64,000 bases of DNA from Cyclobacterium plantarum (GCF_011290685.1 NZ_JAANYN010000002.1:1-64000), one strand, 5' to 3'; counted from the stretch's first letter, positions 54,322 to 62,771 are shown. The notes: generated by a model from the letters alone, not told the origin. A program made the numbers and translations.

Positions 54322-57300
54322 TTAAAATTGTACAGAAACACCCATTAAAAAGGAAGTGGTTATCGGATATCCGCTGGCAGAAACCTCAGGGTCCCATCCA
54401 GGAGGATAATTATTGACTGTCCAAACATCCGATGCATTGGTGTATACCCGGATGTTTTGCATGCCCAACCTTTCCACAACAGGCCTTGGTAGGGTATATC
54501 CCAGGGAAATGTTCTTCAGCCTGAAATAGGCCCCGTTGATCAACCAAAAATCTGACATGGCAAAGTTGTTGCCCTCACTGTTTCGGGAAAGCCTGGGGTA
54601 ACTTACTTCCTGATTTTCCTGATCGGTATTGTAGGTACTCCAAAATTCCCCATCCAGGATTTCAGGCACATGACCCCAATTTTCCATAATGGGCTGCACC
54701 ATCAGGCCCGAAAGGCGTGAATTTTGCCTGCCTACCCCTTGTATCACCAGGCCAAAATCAAAGTTTTTATAATCTAACTGGATATTGCCACCGTAAAGGA
54801 ACCTGGGCATACTTCCTCCCAAAAGCACCCGGTCATACTCAGGAGAAATCCTTCCATCGGGTTCACCATTTGGTCCACTGATATCCCGGTATTTCACATC
54901 CCCGGGTTTCACATTGGCATTCATTACTGCAGAATTATTCACTTCTTCCTGACTTTGAAACAAGCCTTCTGAAACATATCCATACCATTCATCAAACTCC
55001 GAACCTTCCATACGTACCTGGTTGCCGAGGAATTGAATACCTCCAAGATCTCCCATTACTGAACGAAAGTCGGAGAGGTTAAAACTGACCGAATAGCTCA
55101 ATTCATTGATATCATCGGCCCAGCCCATATCAAGCTCCCAACCTTCGGTATACATCTCACCGGTATTTTGCTCCGGGTTATCAAAGCCAATGTAATCTGG
55201 GATTTCCAATGGCAGTAACATATCCCTGGTTGTCTTTTTAAAATATTCTCCCGAAAACCTCAACCGGTAATTCAGGAAATTGGCATCCACACCGATATTG
55301 TAGGAGGAGGTTTTCTCCCAAGAAATTTCTGGAATCGCATATTGCCATTGAGCGGCCGATTGAGAAGACACCACATTGGATCCCTGATGGAAGAGTACAT
55401 TGCTAAAACCAATGGTGGATTGGTAAGGGTAATTTCCTATCCGTTCATTGCCCAGGGTACCATAAGAACCCCTGAGTTTAAGGAAAGAAATGGCATTGAC
55501 ATCCTGTAAGAAATTTTCTTTTGACAATACCCAACCTGCGGAAAAGGAAGGAAATGAACCCCAGCGGTAATCCTGGGCAAACCGGGAAGAGGCATCGTAT
55601 CGAATATTTCCCTGAAGAAAATACTTTTCTTCAAAATTATAGGAAACCCTTCCAAACCAGGAATTATAAGCATTTTCAAAGGCACTACCACTGTTTCCCC
55701 GAAATTCCAGGGGCCCAAGGTTCAGGTAGGGATAATTGTCCAGTAAAAACTGATCTCTGGAGGCACTCAGGTTTTCATAAAAAGCCTGGAAACTTTCATT
55801 CCCTCCCATTAGACTCAGAGAATGTTTTCCGATTACCTTGTCGTAATTGACCAGCAACTGGGTTGTCAAATTGTAATTGTCATTGCGGGATTCGTTCAGG
55901 TTGGTAGAATTGGCCCATTGCAATGTCCCCAATGTAGCTGCGGGATCATCCCAGGCGGTGTAAGTGACCCTTTTTTGAAAGTTCTTTCCTTTATTAAAGC
56001 CAAAGTTGGGAGAAGCAATGGCCGAAATTTTCAATCCATCCATAACCTCATAGTTAAGACCCAGCCTACCGCCAACCTGGTTTTCCCAGTTTTGCCGGAA
56101 TCCACCATATTTTAATTGGCCATAAATATTCGCTCCTGTTTTGCCTTCTGCCACCCGGCCGTCCTGCCATTCTGCAGCATATACCGGGGCGGAAATATTC
56201 ATATAGTAAATAGGGTCAATGCTGGGTTGGTTCAGGATTTCCCTCCTAAGAAAAATATCAGCTGTAAAACCCAATCTATCGGTAATGTTCCCATCGGTAT
56301 TCACCCTGGCCGTAACCCTTTCAAAGGTCCTTCCTTCATATAAAGCGTCAAATTTATCGTAAACGATGGATGCCTTGGTCCGAATGGCTTCACTCCCACC
56401 GGAAATATCCAGGGCATGCCGTTGCCTTGGGGCATTGCTTTTTAATATCAAGCCTACCCAATCCGTATTGGGATACAAATCAGGGTTGGAAGCGTTCAAT
56501 TCCATGTAATTTTCCACCATTTCCTGTGGATACAAGGGATACTCATTGCCATCATTTCCATTGTCATTCCAGCGCAATTCATTGACAATTTCCATGTAAC
56601 GGGTGACATCCACATAGTCTGGAATTCTGGTGGGTACTTCAGTACCATATTCGAAATTATAATTCAGGCTTAGCTCTCCCTTTTTGGCCCGCTTGGTGGT
56701 GACCAGGATAACACCGGCAGCTGCCCGTGAGCCATATATGGAAGCCGATGCCGCATCCTTCAGGACGGAGATATTTTCAATATCATTGGGATTGATATGG
56801 TCAATGCTGTTTACAGGCACTCCATCCATGATAATCAGGGGATTGCTGTCCCCAATGGTGGTCACACCACGAATTCGGATATTTGCCGATGAGCCTGGTG
56901 CATTATTGCTTCTGGTGACCATAACCCCTGCCACCTGACCCTGGAGGGCCTGGGAAACATTAGGGGTTCGCCTATTGGCCAAATCCCTGCCTCCAATAGT
57001 GGATACGGCTCCGGTAAGATCACTCTTCTTTTGGGTTCCGTAACCTACCACCACTACCTCTCCCAATTCTGACATATCGGGTTCCAGGTTGACGTCTATT
57101 ACCTGTCTGTTATTCAGCGATACTTCCTGAGTAATATATCCAAGAAAGGAAAACACCAGGGTAGCATCCTGGCTGGGTACGTTGATTTGGTATTCTCCAT
57201 CTATATCGGTGACAGTTCCCGTACTGGTGCCTTTGACCAGTATGCTGGCTCCTGGCAGTGGTTGCTCGGATTCATCCAATACAGTACCACTTACCTGGAC

Positions 57301-57372
57301 CGATTGTGCAAATGTCAGGCCTGCTCCTCCCAAACAGAGTAGCCAAAGCCATAGAAGTAATTTTGTTTTCAT
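54322..57372 (-). CDS. SusC/RagA-family TonB-dependent outer-membrane receptor
   Basis: 1016 residues. Signal peptide (LLLWLWLLCLGGAGLTFAQ), then the carboxypeptidase-like beta-sandwich (VSGTVLDESEQPLPGASILVKGTSTGTVTDIDGEYQI ... FSFLGY), then the plug (VVVVGYGTQKKSDLTGAVSTIGGRD ... ISVLKDAASASIYGSRAAAGVILVTTKR), then a barrel ending TTSFLMGVSVQF. It imports the glycan of this locus. It is the first gene of the leftward operon. The regulatory interval to the divergent LacI-family gene carries a palindromic operator. Confidence 0.96.
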   Translation of the reverse strand: MKTKLLLWLWLLCLGGAGLTFAQSVQVSGTVLDESEQPLPGASILVKGTSTGTVTDIDGEYQINVPSQDATLVFSFLGYITQEVSLNNRQVIDVNLEPDMSELGEVVVVGYGTQKKSDLTGAVSTIGGRDLANRRTPNVSQALQGQVAGVMVTRSNNAPGSSANIRIRGVTTIGDSNPLIIMDGVPVNSIDHINPNDIENISVLKDAASASIYGSRAAAGVILVTTKRAKKGELSLNYNFEYGTEVPTRIPDYVDVTRYMEIVNELRWNDNGNDGNEYPLYPQEMVENYMELNASNPDLYPNTDWVGLILKSNAPRQRHALDISGGSEAIRTKASIVYDKFDALYEGRTFERVTARVNTDGNITDRLGFTADIFLRREILNQPSIDPIYYMNISAPVYAAEWQDGRVAEGKTGANIYGQLKYGGFRQNWENQVGGRLGLNYEVMDGLKISAIASPNFGFNKGKNFQKRVTYTAWDDPAATLGTLQWANSTNLNESRNDNYNLTTQLLVNYDKVIGKHSLSLMGGNESFQAFYENLSASRDQFLLDNYPYLNLGPLEFRGNSGSAFENAYNSWFGRVSYNFEEKYFLQGNIRYDASSRFAQDYRWGSFPSFSAGWVLSKENFLQDVNAISFLKLRGSYGTLGNERIGNYPYQSTIGFSNVLFHQGSNVVSSQSAAQWQYAIPEISWEKTSSYNIGVDANFLNYRLRFSGEYFKKTTRDMLLPLEIPDYIGFDNPEQNTGEMYTEGWELDMGWADDINELSYSVSFNLSDFRSVMGDLGGIQFLGNQVRMEGSEFDEWYGYVSEGLFQSQEEVNNSAVMNANVKPGDVKYRDISGPNGEPDGRISPEYDRVLLGGSMPRFLYGGNIQLDYKNFDFGLVIQGVGRQNSRLSGLMVQPIMENWGHVPEILDGEFWSTYNTDQENQEVSYPRLSRNSEGNNFAMSDFWLINGAYFRLKNISLGYTLPRPVVERLGMQNIRVYTNASDVWTVNNYPPGWDPEVSASGYPITTSFLMGVSVQF

Positions 57373-57498
57373 TTTGGGTTGATTTTGGTTTTACAATTAT
57401 TTTAATTAAATAAATAGTTTTTTGAAATAATATTCTAAATTAGCATGGATTAACACCATAAAAAAGCTTTGAATTAACAGATATAAAATTTTTATATT

Positions 57499-57522
57499 GT
57501 AAACGTTATCGAAAACGTTTAC
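57499..57522. promoter_or_regulatory. LacI-family operator between SusC and its regulator
   Basis: Perfect 9-bp arms GTAAACGTT and AACGTTTAC flank a 6-nt centre. Both halves resemble the cre/LacI consensus. It lies 126 nt before the SusC start and 137 nt before the lacI-type gene, so one site could control both. Confidence 0.75.
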
Positions 57523-57659
57523 ATTTAACAAAAATTCAAAGAATGAGGACTTTTTTTATTAATTTGCGAATACCAGCCTTTGATCACCAATTTGATGAAA
57601 CTCCCCTACCTTCGGTGCCAAAATGCTTCGACACGGACCGGTTATAAAAATTAAGTCCA

Positions 57660-58673
57660 ATGAAAAAACCAGCTACCATAAAAGACATTGCCGAAAAACT
57701 CCAGGTGTCTATTGCCACCGTCTCCAGAGCGCTGCGTGGGTCCACTGAAATCAAAAAAGAAACCAAGGAAGCTGTTCTGGAAATGGCCAGGCAATTGGAT
57801 TACCATCCAAACCTGCTGGCCAGCAGTCTGAGCAGTAAAAAATCCAAAATCATCGGCGTGGTCGTTCCTACCATCAACCGCTACTTCTGGTCCAATTCCA
57901 TTGCGGGTATAGAAAATCTGGCTTATAGGGAAGGCTATAAGGTAATGATCTTCCAGTCTGGCGAATCTTTCAATAAGGAAGTTGAAATTGTGGAAACCCT
58001 GGCCAATAGTAAAGTAGATGGCATTATTATCGCCTTTTCAAAAGAGACCTGGACTTTTGATCATGTGCAGCATGTGATTGATAGGGATGTGCCGGTGGTG
58101 CTTTATGAAAGGGCCTGTGCCAATCTGGGAACATCAAAAATCAAAACAGACGATAAAAACGGAGCTTTTATTTTAACCAACCATTTGATAGCAAGAGGAA
58201 GAAAAAACATCGCCTATATCGGTGGCCCGCTTGCCCTGGGGGTATGCAAGGACAGACTGGAAGGCTATCATATGGCACTACAGGCGGCAGGCTTACAAGT
58301 GAAGCAGCATTTAATCATTACCCTGGAAGATTTTACTTTTGACCTGGCAGGAGAAGCCATGCAGCAATTATGGGCCGGTGCCGACAAGCCGGATGGACTC
58401 ATTTGCTTTGCGGATATCCTGGCCATAGGGGCCATGCACGCCGCCCACCAACTGGGCATTCCCGTTCCGGAGCAATTGTCCATTGCCGGTTTCGGGAATG
58501 ATGAAACGAGCCGGTTTATCAGTCCCCCGATCACCACCATGGCGCAACCTTCTTTTGAAATGGGCAAAATGGCCGCCAGGGTACTGCTGGAAGAGATCGC
58601 CTGCTCAGGAGAAGCCCATGAGAAAAAGCATGAGGTCATCAAGTCCAGGCTGATCGTCCGGGAAAGTACCTGA
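57660..58673 (+). CDS. LacI-family transcriptional regulator
   Basis: 337 residues. The HTH is ATIKDIAEKLQVSIATVSRALRGS (residues 4-27) followed by the hinge YHPNLLASSLSSKKS. The periplasmic-binding-like sensor domain starts at KIIGVVVPTINRYFWSNSIAGIENLAYREGYKVMIFQSGE, with NIAYIGGPL near 185 and AIGAMHAAHQLGIPVPEQLSIAGFGNDETSRFISPPITTMAQP near 255. It probably represses or activates the divergent SusC operon through the palindrome at 57499 and senses a sugar. The regulators of the two other LacI-type sites in the window are not next to them, so it might also act there (speculative). Confidence 0.93.
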   Translation: MKKPATIKDIAEKLQVSIATVSRALRGSTEIKKETKEAVLEMARQLDYHPNLLASSLSSKKSKIIGVVVPTINRYFWSNSIAGIENLAYREGYKVMIFQSGESFNKEVEIVETLANSKVDGIIIAFSKETWTFDHVQHVIDRDVPVVLYERACANLGTSKIKTDDKNGAFILTNHLIARGRKNIAYIGGPLALGVCKDRLEGYHMALQAAGLQVKQHLIITLEDFTFDLAGEAMQQLWAGADKPDGLICFADILAIGAMHAAHQLGIPVPEQLSIAGFGNDETSRFISPPITTMAQPSFEMGKMAARVLLEEIACSGEAHEKKHEVIKSRLIVREST

Positions 58674-59296
58674 TTTTTTTATTGCTTGAGTAAACCCGTT
58701 GCGTATTTATTGCATTTTTGGTTGGTGGTCCCGTTAAAATCCCCAATGCTCTCCGCCTCGGCGGAGGGAATAGCTGAATAGCTGATTTAATGCTGAATTG
58801 AAGTCATTTCTAGTGTTATATTAATCGTAAATTGACGGATAAAGTCTTTTGGCTAAAGCCAATGAGGCTGCAATAGCTTTTTCGCCTACAGCTATCAGGC
58901 AATTGAGGGAAAGAAATCCTAATTGCAAAAAAAGATCAAAAAATCATTACTGCCACTCCAAAAGAGATCAGCACTTTTCAGAATATAGCATTCCGTAAAT
59001 CGTAGACCTAACCTTAATCAATAGGAATGCGGCTTTAGCCCATTCCCTAGAGTAAAATCACAAACCCCAGGCTTTAGCCAAAATGGATAGAAGAGTGAAA
59101 TATGGATTTGAATGGTTATGGATAAAAGGTTTGGCTAAAGCCAATTTACCTAAAAAACCAACATGCCCACAGCTAAAGCAGTGGGCAATTGATAATAAAA
59201 CTCCAGGTTCCAAATGATTACTCTTCAAATAGGAATGCGGCTTTAACCAATTCGTTAATTAAATTCTTACCGAAACACGCTGGATCCAAGGTGAGG
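58674..59296. repeat. hairpin unit 1 (intergenic repeat array)
   Basis: After the LacI-type gene there is a short GC-rich hairpin (CTCCGCC/GGCGGAG, 58751-58766). A set of small palindromes then follows. H1 TTGGCTAAAGCCAA is at 58849 and 59131. H2 GCCTACAGCTATCAGGC is at 58884. H3, AGGAATG ... CATTCC around GGCTTTAGCC, is at 59023. H4 GGCTTTAGCC is at 59070. H5 TGCCCAC ... GTGGGCA is at 59164. The same order recurs in units 2 and 3. The elements look like REP sequences; no REP-associated transposase gene is in the window. Confidence 0.8.
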
Positions 59297-59461
59297 TTAG
59301 GCACTGGGCTTTCGCTTTTCCCTTTTGGTCTTTTTTTCGAAATAGGTAACAATTTCCTCAGGGCTTAAATCCATGATGTCCTTTGAAATTCGATCTCTCT
59401 GCTCACGCATAAATTTAACCGCGTCAAACGTTTTTTCCTTATTTTCTGCTTTAGTCTTCAT
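59297..59461 (-). CDS. 54-residue partner of PIN toxin (putative antitoxin), copy 1
   Basis: 54 residues, highly charged: MKTKAENKEKTFDAVKFMRE, then QRDRISKDIMDLSPEEIVTYFEKKTKREKRKPSA in continuation. It is shorter than most automatic cut-offs. Its ATG lies within the last codons of the PIN gene (11-nt overlap), so the two are translated together in toxin-first order. Small charged helical proteins of this kind accompany PIN proteins in Bacteroidota and are read as antitoxins; this role is inferred. A nearly identical second copy lies at 60379. The stop overlaps a GTTAGGCAC motif. Confidence 0.75.
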   Translation of the reverse strand: MKTKAENKEKTFDAVKFMREQRDRISKDIMDLSPEEIVTYFEKKTKREKRKPSA

Positions 59462-59915
59462 ATTTCAAAAGTTCTCTTGGTGAACGGATGTCTATTTGTT
59501 TATAGCCTTCTGCCATGTTTACAGAATTATAGCCAATAATCTTAACCACGTTTACAATATGTTTGAAATTCCAACTGACCAAAATATCAGCATTGTGAAT
59601 AGTTGCAATTGCAATGTGGAGGCAATCTGCATAAGATGTTTTTCCTACGACATATTCATCGATGTATCTTTTTGCGAGTTTGGCAGATTCGATATCCGAT
59701 TTAACGAATTCAGTTGAGATTTCTGGTAATGATTCAGCCCGTTGCCTTATTTTTTCAGGAGCGGAGCTCAATTCGTCTCTGGTTACATTCGAAAAAATAA
59801 TGGAAAACTCATTTTTATCAATCCGATCGAACAAAGGTTCGGTAAACTCTTTGAACTCCTCATCAAAAAGCCCCCCAAAAACCGAAGTGTCCAAATAAAT
59901 TCGCTGTTTCTTCAT
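59451..59915 (-). CDS. PIN-domain protein (VapC-like toxin)
   Basis: 154 residues. PIN motifs: IYLDTSVFGG with D9, FSNVTRDELSSAP with E48, TSYADCLHIAIATIHNADILVSWNFKHIV with D97 and a terminal acidic/Asn pair. These acidic residues hold Mg and cut RNA in VapC toxins. The small partner gene follows with an 11-nt overlap, the reverse of the common antitoxin-first order. The pair sits between GTTAGGCAC (59296-59304) and its exact inverse GTGCCTAAC (59973-59981), inside a repeat array. In the next repeat unit the PIN gene is missing. Confidence 0.85.
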   Translation of the reverse strand: MKKQRIYLDTSVFGGLFDEEFKEFTEPLFDRIDKNEFSIIFSNVTRDELSSAPEKIRQRAESLPEISTEFVKSDIESAKLAKRYIDEYVVGKTSYADCLHIAIATIHNADILVSWNFKHIVNVVKIIGYNSVNMAEGYKQIDIRSPRELLKYED

Positions 59916-60378
59916 TTTCTAAATTTACGTAATTCCATCGATTTTGTATATCTAAATCGGTATTTTCACCTTGTGCCTAACTTGTATATCTGTTTACCAA
60001 AGGGAAGATTTGGCTAAAGCCAATGATGCTGGCATATCTTGTTGCTAACAGCTATTAGGCAATTGATTACAAAATTCCAGGTTCCAAATAGATACTCTTC
60101 AATAGGAATGCGGCTTTAGCCCATTCCTTAGAATAGAATTGCAAACCAGAGGCTTTAGCCAAAATACATGAAATAGCAAAATGTGGATCCGATAGGTTTA
60201 TGGATAAATGATTTGGCTAAAGCCAATTTACCTAAAAAACCAACATGCCCACAGCTAAAGCAGTGGGCAATTGATAATAAAACTCCAGGTTCCAAATGAT
60301 TACTCTTCAAATAGGAATGCGGCTTTAACCAATTCGTTAATTAAATTCTTACCGAAACACGCTGGATCCAAGGTGAGG
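59916..60378. repeat. upstream flank of the PIN gene and hairpin unit 2
   Basis: It contains the core-like GTGCCTAAC (59973-59981) and a 25-bp flank (59979-60003) shared with 62747-62771. Hairpins follow: H1 at 60010, an H2 variant near 60038, H3 at 60104, H4 at 60151, H1 at 60213 and H5 at 60246, in the same order as unit 1. From 60220 the sequence is nearly identical to 59138 onward. Confidence 0.8.
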
Positions 60379-60543
60379 TTAGGCACTGGGCTTTCGCTTT
60401 TCCCTTTTGGTCTTTTTTTCGAAATAGGTAACAATTTCCTCAGGGCTTAAATCCATGATGTCCTTTGAGATTCGATCTCTCTGCTCACGCATAAATTTAA
60501 CTGCGTCAATCGTTTTTTCCTTATTTTCTGCATTAATCTTCAT
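60379..60543 (-). CDS. 54-residue putative antitoxin, copy 2 (no toxin)
   Basis: 54 residues, intact, differing from copy 1 only near the N-terminus (MKINAENKEKTIDAVKF). The bases directly upstream correspond to the region in front of the PIN start codon of copy 1, so the PIN gene has been removed precisely between two CTTCAT sequences. The frame, length and stop context are kept, which suggests recent origin or selection to keep a solitary antitoxin. Confidence 0.7.
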   Translation of the reverse strand: MKINAENKEKTIDAVKFMREQRDRISKDIMDLSPEEIVTYFEKKTKREKRKPSA

Positions 60544-61025
60544 ATTCTAAAATTAGGTAATTCCATCGATTTCGTATATCTAAATCCGGAAGATTTGGCT
60601 AAAGCCAATGAGGCTAGAAAACCTTTATTGCCTACAGCTATAAGGCAATTGAGGAAAAGAAATCCTAATTGCAAAAAATGATCGAAAAATCATTACTGCC
60701 CCCTCTAACAGAGATCAGCCCTTTCCAGAATATAGCATTCCGTAAATCGTAGACCTAACCTTAATCAATAGGAAATAGCCCATTCCCTAAAGTAAAATCA
60801 CAAACCCCGGCTTTAGCCAAAATGGATAGAACAGCGAAATATGGATTTGAATGGTTATGGATAAAAGGTTTGGCTAAAGCCAATTTACCTTAAAAACCCA
60901 ACATGCCCACAGCTAAAGCAGTGGGCAATTAATAATAAAACTCCAGGTTCCAAATGATTATCCTCAATAGGAATGCGGCTTTAGCCCATTCCTTAGAATA
61001 GAATTACAAACCAGAGGCTTTAGCC
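60544..61025. repeat. hairpin unit 3
   Basis: H1 at 60595, H2 at 60628, a degenerate H3 at 60769, H4 at 60809, H1 at 60870, H5 at 60904, then H3 at 60969 and H4 at 61016. Sequence between the hairpins (for example 60661-60860) closely matches 58921-59125 of unit 1. No antitoxin or toxin follows. Confidence 0.8.
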
Positions 61026-61382
61026 AAAATGGATGAACGGAAAATCTATAGGGAAAGACATAATCCGGACGGCATTTTATCGGGCAATGAAAGATTGTTT
61101 TCAATACAGCGGAAGAGGAGCTAAATGCGATCAAAAAAGTAATGGTATTGATTTTATCTAATTTACCTATCAATTCATCTCACTTGAGAAGGCACAGATC
61201 CGAGTCCCCGTTTTCCTATTCCTATTCCCTCAAAAACTGCCCGTCCAGGTCATTCAGGCTGGCGCAAACTACAATCCAGTAAATCGCTAAGTACGAAACC
61301 CGTACCACAATGGTGTTAGAGCCTCAACCTGAACCATTTGGATCAGGTTGCGTTACTCGATTGTGGTTGGCAGTTTCATTTT
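61026..61382. other. intergenic, no gene; one hairpin
   Basis: No convincing coding sequence. A hairpin CAACCTGA/TCAGGTTG lies at 61325-61350, 33 nt downstream of the hypothetical gene at 61383, and could be its terminator or the stem of a degenerate cassette end. Confidence 0.4.
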
Positions 61383-61826
61383 TCAAATTAGATTGTACCA
61401 TTTCAGCTTTTTCGTGAATTCGGGTGAACGTTCAACCCATTTGTCAGTCACTGACCTGTCAGACCAATCTTCAGCTGTAGTTAATCGAATTTTTATGTCT
61501 TCAAACTTTTCTGTAAAAGGATCAAATGCAAACAGTTTATACTTCGATTTGGAGTTGGGATTCAAACCTTTAGTGTCCAATGGAATTGTCCAACGGTTAT
61601 CTTCTCCAATTTTTGATTCTGTTCGAATAACAGTTATGAACAAAGTCCCTAAAGTTTCGTTCGTTTTGTTCTCTATTTCAATTATCAGCGGATTATATCG
61701 TTTCAAATACTTTGGTTCATTGATAGCAACTAACTGGTCAAACTTTATCAATCTAAGTTTTACGGAACTTGCCAACTTGTTCAAAGTTTCATTGTCGTCA
61801 GATTTTAATGCCGTATAATGTTCCAT
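61383..61826 (-). CDS. hypothetical protein (cassette-like gene B)
   Basis: 147 residues, not recognised. It is soluble and rich in Lys, Glu and Thr: SSVKLRLIKFDQLVAINEPK, then a beta-strand pattern YNPLIIEIENKTNETLGTLFITVIRTES, then LNPNSKSKYKLFAFDPFTEKFEDIKIRLTTAEDW. This could be a single beta-sandwich. There is no signal peptide or membrane helix. Base composition is more AT-rich than the metabolic genes to the left. An attC-like inverted repeat lies immediately upstream (61837-61970), and gene A beyond it points the same way. Confidence 0.65.
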   Translation of the reverse strand: MEHYTALKSDDNETLNKLASSVKLRLIKFDQLVAINEPKYLKRYNPLIIEIENKTNETLGTLFITVIRTESKIGEDNRWTIPLDTKGLNPNSKSKYKLFAFDPFTEKFEDIKIRLTTAEDWSDRSVTDKWVERSPEFTKKLKWYNLI

Positions 61827-61836
61827 TTTCTATTAA

Positions 61837-61970
61837 CCACAACGTTTTGCAGCTACAAGAAGTTGGCGTTTTCGGAGACGAAAACTGTCTGCCACCACTG
61901 AACTTGATACGAAGCACAAAACTTCATTTAACCACTGAACCGCCAATTTCTTGTAGGTGCTGTTATAGCC
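61837..61970 (-). other. attC-like recombination site (large imperfect inverted repeat)
   Basis: Arms of 20 bp, GCAGCTACAAGAAGTTGGCG (61849-61868) and CGCCAATTTCTTGTAGGTGC (61941-61960), match at 18 of 20 positions and enclose 72 nt. Read on the minus strand the element begins GGCTATAACA just after the stop of gene A and ends CGTTGTGG just before gene B. Length, asymmetry and the TATAACA end resemble integron attC sites such as the Vibrio repeats. The right-hand core deviates from GTTRRRY, so the assignment is tentative. Confidence 0.5.
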
Positions 61971-61981
61971 AGTTGCTCTTT

Positions 61982-62704
61982 TCATCTCGTCCAATATAGT
62001 TCTAATAATTCGTGTGCTGTCTTAGGTATTACTCTACGGTCGTCTTTGGTTAGTCCATTAACTAAGAATAATTTTTCTTTCAGGTCAATATATATCGGGT
62101 GCTTTATACTAGGTACTAAAAGTCCACCTTTATTGAGTTCTTCTGTTATTTCTTTTTTAAGTTTGTCCTTGTCGGTTTGCAATTTGTCGATATATTCAAA
62201 ACCGCATTTAACGATTTCATTTGTTTTAAGACTTTCAATTTGTTTGTCAAGGAATGGAAGTCCGTATTTTTTAAAGTCGCCAAAAATTTCCTTCACAGTT
62301 TTTGTTGTCGTTTCAACTTGTCCGTTGTGGAAATAGTAAGCGTCTTCAATATTTAATGCACCTGAATTATGTCGCAATACTTTCAAGTCTTTATGTGGAT
62401 TTAAAAGTCCTGTATTGTAATGGTTTGAAAAAATGTAATGTGGATTTAGAATTGAAGTAATTGAGCAAGCAAAGTTTTTGTCTTTAAGCGTAAAAATTAT
62501 GTGAAGTATTTCATAAACTGTCAAATTGTTTACCTTTCTTAGTCGTTGAAATGAATAGCAACTGTTCTTATATGCCAAAAATTCAAAGTCGGGCAAAACT
62601 TCACTTGCTGTCTGAATGAGAATTTGTTTTATCTCTCCTTTTTTCAGTTCGGGTGATTTGTCCTGCTTAGTTGTCAACTCTTTTATTTTGTCTATCCAGT
62701 TCAA
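61982..62704 (-). CDS. hypothetical protein (cassette-like gene A), DUF4304-like
   Basis: 240 residues. The first 110 residues resemble DUF4304-type proteins (LIQTASEVLPDFEFLAYKNSCYSFQRLRKVNNLTVYEILHIIFTLKDKNFACSITSILNP in consecutive strands). The second half is helical and charged (FLDKQIESLKTNEIVKCGFEYIDKLQTDKDKLKKEITEEL). No signal peptide. No function is known. The gene is bounded by inverted 14-bp sequences GTTATAGCCAGTTG (61962-61975) and CAATTGGCTATAAC (62736-62749), 13 of 14 matching, and by the attC-like element downstream. It looks like a mobile single-gene cassette. Confidence 0.65.
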   Translation of the reverse strand: MNWIDKIKELTTKQDKSPELKKGEIKQILIQTASEVLPDFEFLAYKNSCYSFQRLRKVNNLTVYEILHIIFTLKDKNFACSITSILNPHYIFSNHYNTGLLNPHKDLKVLRHNSGALNIEDAYYFHNGQVETTTKTVKEIFGDFKKYGLPFLDKQIESLKTNEIVKCGFEYIDKLQTDKDKLKKEITEELNKGGLLVPSIKHPIYIDLKEKLFLVNGLTKDDRRVIPKTAHELLELYWTR

Positions 62705-62735
62705 TTTGTCTGTTTGTTTTGCGGTGTCGTTCTAC

Positions 62736-62771
62736 AATTGGCTATAACTCGCATATCTGTTAACCAAAGGT
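62736..62771. repeat. cassette boundary with shared 25-bp flank
   Basis: CAATTGGCTATAAC (62736-62749) is the inverse of the sequence at 61962. The overlapping 62747-62771 matches 59979-60003 at 22 of 25 positions; both contain ATATCTGTT and ACCAAAGG. The match stops where the core-like motif begins, GTTAGGC in one place and GTTATAG in the other. Confidence 0.6.

Noticed and set aside
58849-61025. Possible CRISPR array because of repeated short palindromes
   Set aside because: Repeats are of several kinds, irregularly spaced, partly within larger duplications, and no cas gene is present.
61325-61350. Second attC-like site after gene B
   Set aside because: The 8-bp stem is too short and lacks convincing core sites; kept only as a hairpin.
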